Shown: positions 17,220 through 26,183, counted from the first letter of the stretch. The stretch is DNA of 64,000 bases from Paenibacillus sp. ACRRX (GCF_022346885.1 NZ_JAKRNK010000006.1:124001-188000); one strand, 5' to 3'. The notes: generated by a model not told the origin, from the letters alone. Made by a program: numbers and translations.

Positions 17220-18581
17220 ATGAAACAAACGTACTCGAAGAAGCAGAAATTCCAGCAATTGCTTTACATTTTACTTCCTATATTTGTGACTCAAGTTGCA
17301 CTGCAGCTTATGACTTTCTTTGATACGGTCATGTCCGGTCATTTTAATAAGGAGAATCTGGCGGGCGTCGCCATTGCTACGAGTTATTGGGTTCCTATAT
17401 ATACAGGACTAAGCGGTATATTTTTAGCTGTTACCCCAATTGTGGCGCAATATGTGGGTGCGAAGCAACGTGACAAGATTGCATCGAGCGTTATTCAAGC
17501 CGCTTATTTATCGATATTGTTTGGTATAGGCGTTATTATCCTAGGTTTTTTTGCTGTGGATCCCTTAATTAATCGGATGAATCTAGAGGCAGAAGTTAGC
17601 CGTGTGGCTAAAGAGTTTTTAAGTGCTATCGGTATTGGAGTCATTCCTGTATTTATTTATACGGTCATACGTGCAACCATTGATGGACTTGGTCTCACTC
17701 GTGTCACGATGTTTATTACGTTGTTGTCTTTTCCTATTAACGTTATTTTGAATTATGTTTTTATTTTCGGCAAGTTTGGCATGCCAAGATTGGGTGGTGT
17801 AGGCTCAGGGTTTGCAACATCCATTACCTATATCATCATTTTAAGTGTGGCTATTCTGTTTATGAAACGTAACACGATGATGCAGGATCTTGGCATGTTC
17901 AGACGATTAGAGAAGGTATCCTTAGCGCAATGGAAGGAAGTACTGCGCATTGGTTTGCCAATCGGATTGTCTATCTTCTTTGAAGTCAGTGTATTCTCAA
18001 TGGTTACGTTATTGATGAGTGGATACGATACAATAACGATCGCCTCCCATCAATCTGCATTGAACTTTGCTTCATTACTGTACATGCTCCCGCTCAGCAT
18101 TGCGATGTCCTTAACGATTATGATTGGCTTTGAAGTAGGGGCCAAACGTTATGAGGACGCCAAGCAGTATGCAAGATTAGGTGTCTTTTCAGCCATTGGG
18201 CTTGCGGGAATATGTGCGGTGTTTCTAGTGATATTCCATTCTAATGTAGCTGCCATGTACACAAACGATCCCACTGTCAAAGAGATGACAGAGACCTTTT
18301 TGATGTATGCGATCTTCTTCCAGCTGTCAGATGCAATAGCGGCTCCTGTACAAGGAACTTTACGTGGCTATAAGGATGTTAATATTGTATTTATAGTTGC
18401 ATTTGTATCCTATTGGGTCATCGGCCTGCCAGTTGGATTCGCACTCTCATCTTGGACATCTCTTGGTGCTTATGGCTTTTGGATCGGCCTAATCACGGGC
18501 TTGGCATTTGGGGCAATCGGCTTGTATGTTCGTCTCAGCGTTATTGAACGGCGTGCTAAACGAGGACTGTTAGGGAATTAA
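17220..18581 (+). CDS. MATE family multidrug efflux transporter
   Basis: 453 residues with 12 predicted membrane helices in two homologous halves. Typical NorM-like features include the beginning FVTQVALQLMTFFDTVMSGH and the second-half GLPIGLSIFFEVSVFSM. MATE proteins expel cationic drugs in exchange for Na+ or H+. GAGAGG precedes the ATG at 17220 at rather long spacing. Stands alone; a hairpin with T run follows the stop. Confidence 0.9.
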   Translation: MKQTYSKKQKFQQLLYILLPIFVTQVALQLMTFFDTVMSGHFNKENLAGVAIATSYWVPIYTGLSGIFLAVTPIVAQYVGAKQRDKIASSVIQAAYLSILFGIGVIILGFFAVDPLINRMNLEAEVSRVAKEFLSAIGIGVIPVFIYTVIRATIDGLGLTRVTMFITLLSFPINVILNYVFIFGKFGMPRLGGVGSGFATSITYIIILSVAILFMKRNTMMQDLGMFRRLEKVSLAQWKEVLRIGLPIGLSIFFEVSVFSMVTLLMSGYDTITIASHQSALNFASLLYMLPLSIAMSLTIMIGFEVGAKRYEDAKQYARLGVFSAIGLAGICAVFLVIFHSNVAAMYTNDPTVKEMTETFLMYAIFFQLSDAIAAPVQGTLRGYKDVNIVFIVAFVSYWVIGLPVGFALSSWTSLGAYGFWIGLITGLAFGAIGLYVRLSVIERRAKRGLLGN

Positions 18582-18847
18582 GGAGTTAAGGAGGGGGCGG
18601 TTATAAGCCGTCTCCTTTTTGCTGTTTGTAAGTGATGAAGCTCAATGCGCTTCATAATATATTTTACTAAGGGTGGAAATATCCAGCTGCCGACAAAAGC
18701 GGCCGGGTCAGAGTACATCGTCTTCTTTATGAGGACAAATAAGGCGGAGCTTCCTATAAAGTCAATCATAATCATTTGTCTTATAGCCGACGCGGGCACG
18801 ACAATCACAATAAATTCATCATTTCGTTTCTTCCATGGCAAAGGCAT
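18578..18847 (-). CDS. Small hypothetical membrane protein
   Basis: 89 residues with one or two hydrophobic segments (about 12-45) and a basic C-terminal tail. A good GGAGGA site lies eight bases upstream of the ATG, which argues that it is real, but its 3' end overlaps the convergent MATE terminator and last codon. I do not recognise the family. It could still be a chance frame. Confidence 0.4.
   Translation of the reverse strand: MPLPWKKRNDEFIVIVVPASAIRQMIMIDFIGSSALFVLIKKTMYSDPAAFVGSWIFPPLVKYIMKRIELHHLQTAKRRRLITAPSLTP
18588..18620 (+). terminator. Terminator of the MATE gene
   Basis: AAGGAG and GGCGG pair with CCG and CTCCTT around TTATAAG, followed by TTTTT. Immediately after the MATE stop codon. 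Confidence 0.65.
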
Positions 18848-19256
18848 TTACTGCTTCCTCCATTTCACATCATAGCAGGACTGTTTATCTTTACTTTATG
18901 TGTGCAAGGGATTGTCTTATGTGCCTTGCTTCAGCGCTAGATAGCTAATTGTGAGGATAAAGATGAAAAATGATATATGCGCGGTTTATTGATTTTTAGA
19001 TAACCACTACTTCACACTTCCTCCTTGTTATAGCATATAACCTTTATCCTATTTATAAATAATGCACAGCCCAAAGGATTACAGTTGGGCTTTTTGTAAT
19101 ATCCACTAGGGTGGGACGATAAGAGGTAGTGGATAATCTGGCTATTATTATAAATGCTTATTACCTTGGTATGTGGCTCCGTAAGCAGTTTAGCAAGAAA
19201 TAACGGGCAATATACCTTCACTTGTTCGGAATATATTTCGTGCCTTCAAAATATAT
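18848..19256. other. Intergenic region with an isolated terminator
   Basis: No gene supported. A hairpin AGCCCAA/TTGGGCT with TTTTT at 19068-19095 is a good plus-strand terminator with no coding gene in front of it, so a short untranslated RNA could end here. The 69-codon minus frame at 19012-19221 lacks a ribosome binding site. Confidence 0.45.
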
Positions 19257-19343
19257 AATGTGTATTATATGCGCCGTATTATCACTATAATACACATTTA
19301 ATCAAATGTAAGCGAAAATAAATTCGCATATAGTGTGTATTAC
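19257..19343. promoter_or_regulatory. Triple operator-like repeat upstream of gapB (CcpN candidate)
   Basis: Three copies of a GTGTATTA element: AATGTGTATTATA at 19257-19269, its perfect 13-bp inverted copy at 19286-19298, and AGTGTGTATTAC at 19332-19343, the last directly before the -35 region. In Bacillus subtilis CcpN represses gapB, and its site is described as TRTGHYATAYW, which these partly match. The ccpN gene lies 4 kb downstream. Confidence 0.55.
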
Positions 19344-19346
19344 TTA

Positions 19347-19375
19347 TTGAATAATCATTAAATATGACGTATTAT
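19347..19375 (+). promoter_or_regulatory. SigA-type promoter of the gapB operon
   Basis: TTGAAT (19347-19352) and TATTAT (19370-19375) are separated by 17 bp, 32 bp upstream of the gapB start. The third operator-like repeat abuts the -35 element. Confidence 0.55.
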
Positions 19376-19406
19376 ATAAACAGAGCAAAGGAGGTTCTAA
19401 CAATAT

Positions 19407-20450
19407 ATGCATAAACGACTCGGTGTCAGCGGAACTGGAAGAATTGGAAGATTGGTTATACGCAGCATGTTTATTCATGGAGATGGGACTTCAATCGGCC
19501 TTATTAATTCTTCATGTTCCCCCGAACAATTAGCACATCTTTTGAAGTATGATTCGATACACGGGCGGTGGGACGAGGAGATTAAGTCTGATGATCATTG
19601 CTTAATTATTCGTGGTCACAACATTCCAATCGTTAACGAACGTAACCCCGAACTGCTGCCATGGCAAACGTATGGGATTGACGTTGTCGTGGATGCAACA
19701 GGCAAATTCAAAAGCCGTTCAGAAGCATCGAAGCATCTCCAAGCAGGGGCTAAACGAGTGGTTGTAACGGCACCTGGAAAAGAACTGGATTGTACTATTG
19801 TAATGGGTGTCAATGAGCATACTTATGATCCGGACCATCACGCGCTCATTTCCACTGCATCCTGTACGACCAATTGCTTGGCACCGCTTCTGCAAGTATT
19901 GGACCAGGAATTTGGCGTACAATCGGGCTGGATGACGACCGTTCATGCTTACACGAATGATCAGAAACATCTTGACAATGCACATTCTGACTGGCGAAGA
20001 GCAAGAGCGTGCGGAAGCTCCATTATTCCGACTTCGACTGGCGTAGGCAAGGCGCTAAAAGATATCCTTCCGCATCTGGCGGAATCCATCCAGGGTATCT
20101 CATTGAGAGTACCCGTACAAAATGTGTCCTTGGTTGATCTTACTGTTCAATTGCATTGTGAAATAACAAAAGAGGATATAAGTCGCGCATTTACAAATGC
20201 GATTCAAGAAGGTCTGGGGCCATTTGTAGAGTATAACGAAGAACCCCTTGTATCTTCCGATTACATTGGCAATAACAAATCTGCAATTATAGATGGATTA
20301 TCGATTCAGACGGCGGGGCAACAAGCTAAACTATTGGCTTGGTACGACAACGAATGGGCATATGCATGCCGGGTAACTGATTTTGTGAAGTATATGTTCG
20401 TCCAAAATGAAAAGGGGGAATTATTGTGCGGGACCAAATCAATGAATTAA
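19407..20450 (+). CDS. gapB: Glyceraldehyde-3-phosphate dehydrogenase, gluconeogenic type
   Basis: 347 residues. Catalytic Cys at about 153 in STASCTTNC and Rossmann motif GTGRIG at the N terminus. After the second beta strand the sequence reads GLINSS rather than the NAD-selecting Asp found in glycolytic GapA, which is compatible with use of NADP+ as in GapB. It would run the gluconeogenic direction. Context agrees: operator repeats upstream, and ppdK, ccpN and glpX downstream. A good AAAGGAGG site precedes the ATG. It overlaps the SR1P-like gene by 25 bp. Confidence 0.9.
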   Translation: MHKRLGVSGTGRIGRLVIRSMFIHGDGTSIGLINSSCSPEQLAHLLKYDSIHGRWDEEIKSDDHCLIIRGHNIPIVNERNPELLPWQTYGIDVVVDATGKFKSRSEASKHLQAGAKRVVVTAPGKELDCTIVMGVNEHTYDPDHHALISTASCTTNCLAPLLQVLDQEFGVQSGWMTTVHAYTNDQKHLDNAHSDWRRARACGSSIIPTSTGVGKALKDILPHLAESIQGISLRVPVQNVSLVDLTVQLHCEITKEDISRAFTNAIQEGLGPFVEYNEEPLVSSDYIGNNKSAIIDGLSIQTAGQQAKLLAWYDNEWAYACRVTDFVKYMFVQNEKGELLCGTKSMN

Positions 20451-20605
20451 TTTCTGATTATGTGAGACAGAATGATCTGGGTACAATTATTTGTCGACAT
20501 TGCGACGACATCATCGATACATTGCCCACTAATAGTGTAAAGACGAAGTATATGGTATGCGAGAAAGAAGCTTGTCGTAAACAAGAGGGGAGTGCTTCGG
20601 CTTGA
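20426..20605 (+). CDS. SR1P-like small Cys protein (GapA-interacting peptide family)
   Basis: 59 residues from a GTG start; GGGGG lies 8 bases upstream. After a 17-residue N-terminal extension comes GTIICRHCDDIID, then KTKY and C...C. This matches Bacillus subtilis SR1P (GTIVCQDCNEAIH, TTLY, CC), the 39-residue peptide encoded by the dual-function RNA SR1, which binds GapA and stimulates RNase J1. SR1 is itself repressed by CcpN. Here the gene overlaps the end of gapB by 25 bp and its TGA overlaps the ppdK start TTG, so it is translated as part of the operon. The four Cys could bind zinc. Confidence 0.72.
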   Translation: MRDQINELISDYVRQNDLGTIICRHCDDIIDTLPTNSVKTKYMVCEKEACRKQEGSASA

Positions 20606-23277
20606 CAGTATTAAGAGTGAGCTCATTCCAAAATGGCGGCAAAGAACATATAGAACTTCTGGGTGGAAAAGGCGCTCACCTTGCGGAAATGACAAAGGCG
20701 GGACTTCCTGTCCCGCCTGGATTCACCATCACAACAGACGTCTGCAGACATTATTACAACAATAACCGCCAACTGCCTACGGGCTTGAGGGATGAGATCG
20801 AACTTGCACTTACTGAGCTGGAGAAAGAGCAAAAACGAGTGTTTGGCGGCACAGACTGTCCACTGCTTGTGTCGGTACGTTCTGGTTCCGTAACGTCAAT
20901 GCCCGGCATGATGGATACGATTTTGAATTTAGGATTAAATGACGAAACAGTAGAAGGATTAGCGCAGCAGACCAACAATCGAAGATTTGCTTACGACTGT
21001 TATCGCCGCCTTATCCAAATGTACGGCTCGGTTGTCTATCATATAGAGGCGATACATTTTGAGCGTGTGCTCCAAGAGGAGAAGCAGCTCCATCAATGTA
21101 AGGACGATCAACAACTTACAGAAGAATCGTTGATCACGCTCGTTCGGAAATTCAAACGACTTATTGATCAACGTGCCGATAAAGTATTTCCGCAAAATGT
21201 AAGGGATCAATTACAAGGGGCAATAGAAGCCGTGTTCTTATCTTGGTCGAGTCCAAGGGCGAAAGTATATCGCAAAGTTCATCTTATTCCGGATGATCAG
21301 GGAACAGCCGTAAACGTGCAGGCAATGGTATTTGGCAATATGGGAAATAACAGCGGAACAGGCGTATTATTTACTCGTAATCCCTCTACTGGGGAGAACG
21401 TCATGTTTGGTGAATATTTAATGAATGCACAAGGGGAAGATGTTGTCGGCGGTACAAGAACACCAATTCCGATTGCAGCTTTGCAGGAAACGCTGCCTGA
21501 AGTTTACCAGGAGCTATCCTCCTCTGCGGAGCAGCTTGAAAGGCACTATAAGGACATTCAAGATATTGAGTTTACGATTGAAAATGGAAAATTGTATTTC
21601 TTGCAAACACGCAGTGCGAAGCGGAATGCGCGTGCTGCGCTCAAGGTAGCTGCTGATCTAGTCAATGAATGTATGATATCAAAAGAAGAAGCTTTGATGC
21701 GCATTGATGTACAGCATTTGAACCATTTATTGCATCGCTCCTTGCAAACCACTGCTGATCACGTTGTCATAGCAACGGGACTGCCTGCTTCTCCAGGCGC
21801 AGCCTGTGGGCAAGCCGTATTTGATGCAGACACTGCAGACGAATGGAAACGTGCGGGAAAATCGGTTATTCTGGTACGTCTCGAAACGACACCTGAAGAT
21901 ATTCACGGCGTTATCGCTGCTGAAGGAATTCTTACGCTGCGTGGAGGCATGACAAGCCATGCTGCAGTTGTTGCCCGTGGGATGGGCAAACCTTGTGTGT
22001 GTGGTTGTGAAGTTTTAAAGATTGATGAAGAGCAGCAGCAGCTTATCGCCAAGGATATCGTTATTCGTGAAGGTGACTGGCTTACACTCGATGGTGGCAG
22101 CGGGCAAGTTATCCCTGGTCAATTGGAGTTAAAAGAAGCGGATATTTTCCCGGAGCTACTGTTAATTCTGGAATGGGCAGATCAGATTCGTTCCTTAAAA
22201 GTGATGGCAAATGCTGATTCTCCGCTGGATGCACGTAAAGCAAGGGAGTTTGGAGCAGAGGGTATAGGGCTGTGTCGAACTGAGCACATGTTCTTATCCC
22301 CAACGCGAGTTCCAATTGTGCAGCAGATGATTCTGGCTGACAAGGAAATGGATCGCCAAGTGGCGCTAAACCGCTTGCTGCCAATGCAGCGTTATGATTT
22401 CGAAGAAATGTTCCGTGAAATGGATGGTTATCCAGTGACGATTCGCTTGCTGGATCCACCACTACACGAATTTCTTCCAAATGTGGAGGAATTGACAGAG
22501 CGTTTAATGGTACTGCGTTCAACTGAGGGTGTCATCCATACCGAACGTTCTGAATTAGAACGGATGATAAGAAGAGTCCGCGAACTGCAAGAAACCAATC
22601 CGATGCTAGGGCAGCGCGGATGTAGACTAGGGATTATGTTCCCTGAAATATATGAAATGCAAATTGAAGCGATATTCCAAGCAGCGCTCAGATGTATATG
22701 TGACGGGATCACAGTACATCCACAAGTTATGATTCCATTGGTGGGGCATGTTAATGAACTGCATTTGCTGCGGAAATTAGTTGACCAAGTGGCAGAACAA
22801 GTGTTAGGGCATGAAAAAAGAAACTGTCCGTACAAGGTAGGCACGATGATCGAAGTGCCTCGTGCAGCCTTAACGGCAGGTGAGATTGCACGATCAGCAG
22901 ACTTTTTCTCCTTTGGCACTAACGATTTAACCCAGATGACATTTGGATACAGCCGAGATGATGCTGAAGGCAAATTTTTAACGCACTATGTCGAGAATAA
23001 GCTGCTTCCGCACAATCCATTTCAAGTATTAGATACAGAAGGGGTAGGCAAGCTGATCGAGATGGCAGTCATTCAAGGCCGGTCAAGAAATCCCCTGCTG
23101 ACCACGAGTATTTGTGGGGAACACGGCGGCGATCTGGAATCCATTATGTTCTGTCAGCGTGTGGGATTGGATTATATCAGCTGCTCGCCGTATAGACTTC
23201 CAGTTGCTCGAATTGCGGCGGCCCAAGCTCATATACGCATGCAATGGGAACTGAAGCTTCAAGAAGAAGCAGTCTGA
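20602..23277 (+). CDS. ppdK: Pyruvate, phosphate dikinase
   Basis: 891 residues, normal length. Interconverts pyruvate + ATP + phosphate and phosphoenolpyruvate + AMP + diphosphate. N-terminal ATP-grasp (GGKGAHLAEM, SVRSGSVTSMPGMMDT), central phosphohistidine domain with catalytic His at about 453 in GGMTSHAAVVARGMGK and the regulatory Thr two residues before it, and C-terminal PEP barrel with Cys at about 838 in CGEHGGD. TTG start supported by AGGGGAG. The Thr and His are the targets of the regulatory kinase/phosphorylase encoded at 24112. The role here is likely to be PEP supply for gluconeogenesis. Confidence 0.95.
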   Translation: MTVLRVSSFQNGGKEHIELLGGKGAHLAEMTKAGLPVPPGFTITTDVCRHYYNNNRQLPTGLRDEIELALTELEKEQKRVFGGTDCPLLVSVRSGSVTSMPGMMDTILNLGLNDETVEGLAQQTNNRRFAYDCYRRLIQMYGSVVYHIEAIHFERVLQEEKQLHQCKDDQQLTEESLITLVRKFKRLIDQRADKVFPQNVRDQLQGAIEAVFLSWSSPRAKVYRKVHLIPDDQGTAVNVQAMVFGNMGNNSGTGVLFTRNPSTGENVMFGEYLMNAQGEDVVGGTRTPIPIAALQETLPEVYQELSSSAEQLERHYKDIQDIEFTIENGKLYFLQTRSAKRNARAALKVAADLVNECMISKEEALMRIDVQHLNHLLHRSLQTTADHVVIATGLPASPGAACGQAVFDADTADEWKRAGKSVILVRLETTPEDIHGVIAAEGILTLRGGMTSHAAVVARGMGKPCVCGCEVLKIDEEQQQLIAKDIVIREGDWLTLDGGSGQVIPGQLELKEADIFPELLLILEWADQIRSLKVMANADSPLDARKAREFGAEGIGLCRTEHMFLSPTRVPIVQQMILADKEMDRQVALNRLLPMQRYDFEEMFREMDGYPVTIRLLDPPLHEFLPNVEELTERLMVLRSTEGVIHTERSELERMIRRVRELQETNPMLGQRGCRLGIMFPEIYEMQIEAIFQAALRCICDGITVHPQVMIPLVGHVNELHLLRKLVDQVAEQVLGHEKRNCPYKVGTMIEVPRAALTAGEIARSADFFSFGTNDLTQMTFGYSRDDAEGKFLTHYVENKLLPHNPFQVLDTEGVGKLIEMAVIQGRSRNPLLTTSICGEHGGDLESIMFCQRVGLDYISCSPYRLPVARIAAAQAHIRMQWELKLQEEAV

Positions 23278-23306
23278 ATCTGGACTTAAATGTAATGTAC
23301 ATGCAG

Positions 23307-23375
23307 CCGGATGGTGACATATTCGGTGACTCGTGAAGATCGAGAGTTACGAATATCCCATCCGGGATGCTATAA
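23307..23375 (+). promoter_or_regulatory. Inverted repeat and probable -10 element before ccpN
   Basis: CCGGATGG...ATATTCG (23310-23330 region) pairs with CGAATATCCCATCCGG (23351-23366), a long imperfect stem after the ppdK stop that may reduce read-through. TATAAT at 23370-23375 directly follows and is a perfect -10 hexamer; the -35 (TTACGA) is weak at 18 bp spacing. ccpN may therefore have its own promoter. Confidence 0.45.
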
Positions 23376-23454
23376 TCTTGTCATAAAGAAGTAGCTCAAA
23401 AGTCCGCGCCTCTTCTTTAACAGATATTTATAGCATGAAGCGGAGGGATACAAC

Positions 23455-24093
23455 ATCGAACTAACAGCAAGACAATTAGAGATCATTAAGATCGTTAAAA
23501 AACATGCTCCCATTACGGGAGAACAGATAGCAGAGATGCTTACCGTCAGTCGACCGACGATTCGTGCGGACCTATCCTTACTTGTCATGCTGGATTACAT
23601 TGCTGCCAAGCCGAAAGTGGGCTATTTTCTTGGTGAGAAGGCTGAGAAAAAAGAATCAGACTCCTATGTTCTGCGTGAAATGAAGGTTGGACAGGTTCAA
23701 GGCATGCCAATCGTGGTAGATGTGAAGACAACGGTACAAGACGCAGTTGTCACATTGTTTCTGGAGAATATCGGAAGTTTGATCGTAACGGACGAAGAGG
23801 GCAAGCTTGCGGGTGTTATTTCACGTAAGGATTTGCTTAAAGTGACGTTGGGTAACCCCAATGCATCCTCCATGCCGGTCAGCATGGTGATGACTAGACA
23901 GCCGAATATCGTGACGATCACGCCAGAAGAATCTGTACTGGAAGCAGCACGCAAGATGATCCACCATCAGGTTGACAGCTTGCCGGTTGTTTCTTGTCCG
24001 GATGGTACGTCAGATGCGGAATGTAACGTCGTTGGCCGGATTACGAAGACAACGATCATCAAGCTGTTGCTCGATAAAGTAGAGCAGGAGTAA
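23455..24093 (+). CDS. ccpN: CcpN-type transcriptional repressor (HTH plus two CBS domains), apparent ATC start
   Basis: About 212 residues. N-terminal winged helix (IELTARQLEIIKIVKKHAPITGEQIAEML.. broken here for length) and two CBS domains (about 65-205), matching Bacillus CcpN, which represses gapB and pckA when glycolysis runs. The homologous N terminus begins ..IEL, and in this frame the only candidate start is ATC at 23455, seven bases after GGAGGG. Upstream in frame there is TAG at 23431 and no ATG, GTG, TTG or CTG between. Starting at the internal ATG 23536 would delete most of the HTH. A sequence error is the alternative. It is followed after 18 bp by the PPDK regulator gene. Confidence 0.85.
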   Translation: MELTARQLEIIKIVKKHAPITGEQIAEMLTVSRPTIRADLSLLVMLDYIAAKPKVGYFLGEKAEKKESDSYVLREMKVGQVQGMPIVVDVKTTVQDAVVTLFLENIGSLIVTDEEGKLAGVISRKDLLKVTLGNPNASSMPVSMVMTRQPNIVTITPEESVLEAARKMIHHQVDSLPVVSCPDGTSDAECNVVGRITKTTIIKLLLDKVEQE

Positions 24094-24111
24094 GCGGGAG
24101 GACAGAAGTGT

Positions 24112-24915
24112 ATGGGGAAGGCGTCATATACAATTACCGTCGTATCCGATTCCGTAGGAGAGACAGCGGAAGCGGTCGTGCGGGCTGCCATACGGCAGTT
24201 CGAAGCACCACAAATCAAGATCAAGCGCCATATGAATGTACGTAATGAAGAAGAATTATGTATTGTAATGGAAGAGGTCGCCGAATCGGGGGGATTTGTT
24301 GCATATACACTCGTCCAACCCGAATTAAGAGCAGCGATTAAAGAGCATGCCATTCGATTGCACGTTCGAGCTGTCGATGTGATGGGGCCGATGATTCAAG
24401 CTTTTGTGGACACATTTGCTGATCAGCCCAAACGAATGCCCGGACTGCTCCATCGGTTGGATGAGGACTATTTTCAACGAGTAGAAGCCGTTGAATTTGC
24501 CGTGAAATGTGACGATGGCAAGGATCTGAATGCTATTCTCAAGGCGGATATCGTATTGCTTGGGGTATCTAGGACGTCAAAGACACCATTAAGTGTATTT
24601 TTGGCACATAAAGGCAAGAAGGTTGTGAATTACCCTGTAGTTCCCGAGATTCAACCGCCGGAACACTTATATCGTATCTCATCCAACAAAATAATTGGTT
24701 TGACCATGAATGCGGAGCATCTTCTCAAAATTCGCTCAGAAAGATTAAAATCGATGGGGCTTCCTGTGTTGGTGCGATATGCATCGTTAGAACGTATTGT
24801 TGAGGAGTTAGAATATGCTCGTTCGTTATTTGATCGGTTAGGTTGTCCCGTCATTGATATTACAGACAAGGCAATTGAAGAGACGGCCGGAATCGTGATG
24901 GATTTCATATCATAA
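24112..24915 (+). CDS. yqfL: PPDK regulatory protein (bifunctional Ser/Thr kinase and phosphorylase)
   Basis: 267 residues, DUF299 family. Uses ADP to phosphorylate the regulatory Thr of PPDK when the catalytic His is phosphorylated, and removes it with phosphate. The P-loop-like GVSRTSKTPLS (about 152-162) and the C-terminal DITDKAIEETA are characteristic. In Bacillus the homologue YqfL also modulates CcpN activity. Here it is encoded between ccpN and glpX and shortly after ppdK, so both potential partners are in the same locus. GGAGG precedes the ATG. Confidence 0.93.
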   Translation: MGKASYTITVVSDSVGETAEAVVRAAIRQFEAPQIKIKRHMNVRNEEELCIVMEEVAESGGFVAYTLVQPELRAAIKEHAIRLHVRAVDVMGPMIQAFVDTFADQPKRMPGLLHRLDEDYFQRVEAVEFAVKCDDGKDLNAILKADIVLLGVSRTSKTPLSVFLAHKGKKVVNYPVVPEIQPPEHLYRISSNKIIGLTMNAEHLLKIRSERLKSMGLPVLVRYASLERIVEELEYARSLFDRLGCPVIDITDKAIEETAGIVMDFIS

Positions 24916-24937
24916 GATAAAGAGGAGGGAGCTGGAG

Positions 24938-25912
24938 ATGGATCGTCAACTAGCTCTGGAGATCGCGCGTGTTACGGAGGCGGGTGCCCTAGCTTCAGCC
25001 TCATGGATAGGGCGGGGTGACAAGCATAGCGCAGATCATGCTGCCACTAGTGCAATTAGAGAAATGTTCGATTCGGTGCCAATCGATGGCACCGTAGTCA
25101 TCGGCGAAGGGGAAATGGATGAGGCACCGATGCTTTACATTGGTGAAAAGGTAGGCAGTCGTAAAGGCCCCGAAGTGGATGTAGCGGTAGATCCATTGGA
25201 AGGAACAGAGGTAGTCGCAAACGGGTTAAACAATGGAATGTCGGTTATCGCGATTGCAGAGAAGGGACATTTCTTGCATGCGCCAGATATGTATATGCGG
25301 AAGCTGGCAGTTGGACCCTCGCTTGCTGGGCATCTTAGTCTGGATGATCCCATTGATCTAACATTGGAGAAGGCGGCACGTACACTGGGCAAATCTGTAC
25401 AGGACTTGACAGTTATGATTCTACAGCGCGAGCGGCACAGCGACTTGGTACAGGCATTAAGAAACAGCGGCGTTCGAATCAAACTGCTCGATCATGGAGA
25501 CGTATCCGGTGCAATTGTGTCCGCTATCCCGGAATGCGGTGTGGATTTATATGTAGGTTCAGGCGGTGCGCCAGAAGGCGTACTTGCAGCTGCGGCTTTG
25601 AGATGCCTCGGCGGCGAACTTCAAGGTCGACTTATGGTAGAGAGTGAAGAGCAATATGCTCGTTGTTTAAGAATGGGTATTAAAGATCCGGACGCATTGC
25701 TCACGATGACAGACCTTGTAGGTACAGGTGATGTTATTTTTGCGGCAACAGGGATTACCAATAGCGATTTGCTAAACGGGGTACGTCATTTGCCTGGTCA
25801 ACGAGTTGAGACACATTCTGTCATTATGCGAGCGAATACGGGTACAATTCGTTATTTACGGTGTGTGCATAACATGTCGGTAAAATTAAAGTACGCAGCA
25901 GGAATGAATTAA
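24938..25912 (+). CDS. glpX: Fructose-1,6-bisphosphatase class II
   Basis: 324 residues. Removes the C1 phosphate of fructose 1,6-bisphosphate, an irreversible step of gluconeogenesis. Metal-binding motifs GEGEMDEAPML (about 51-60) and DVAVDPLEGT (about 83-92), and GSGGAPEGVLAAAA, are intact. AGGAGGGAG precedes the ATG. It is the last gene of the ccpN-yqfL-glpX group and is followed by a terminator. Confidence 0.94.
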   Translation: MDRQLALEIARVTEAGALASASWIGRGDKHSADHAATSAIREMFDSVPIDGTVVIGEGEMDEAPMLYIGEKVGSRKGPEVDVAVDPLEGTEVVANGLNNGMSVIAIAEKGHFLHAPDMYMRKLAVGPSLAGHLSLDDPIDLTLEKAARTLGKSVQDLTVMILQRERHSDLVQALRNSGVRIKLLDHGDVSGAIVSAIPECGVDLYVGSGGAPEGVLAAAALRCLGGELQGRLMVESEEQYARCLRMGIKDPDALLTMTDLVGTGDVIFAATGITNSDLLNGVRHLPGQRVETHSVIMRANTGTIRYLRCVHNMSVKLKYAAGMN

Positions 25913-25928
25913 ACAATCTGTTACCGAG

Positions 25929-25957
25929 AAGTCGAGCATTATGCTTGGCTTTTTTTG
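25929..25957 (+). terminator. Terminator after glpX
   Basis: AAGTCGAGCAT pairs with ATGCTTGGCTT and is followed by seven T. It closes the gluconeogenesis locus. Confidence 0.85.
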
Positions 25958-26183
25958 TTATTTTGGATATTACAAAAGCGAGTACTGCTTATGGCGTTTA
26001 ACTAGTAAATAATAGTATAGTAGAAGGTGGTGTTTTTTGCGCCACTTTTCGTAATTTATACGCTATTCCATTTTGTAGCCACATAGTAACCTACAATGTT
26101 TGTCGAAAATTTTAGTGATTGGGGTCTTAAGAGTAATTCAGGCTTCGAGTCAATTGCTAGATTAGCAGTTAGGAGTAATAGAA

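Noticed and set aside
19012-19221. 69-codon minus-strand frame upstream of gapB
   Set aside because: No ribosome binding site; covers a terminator hairpin; composition looks non-coding.
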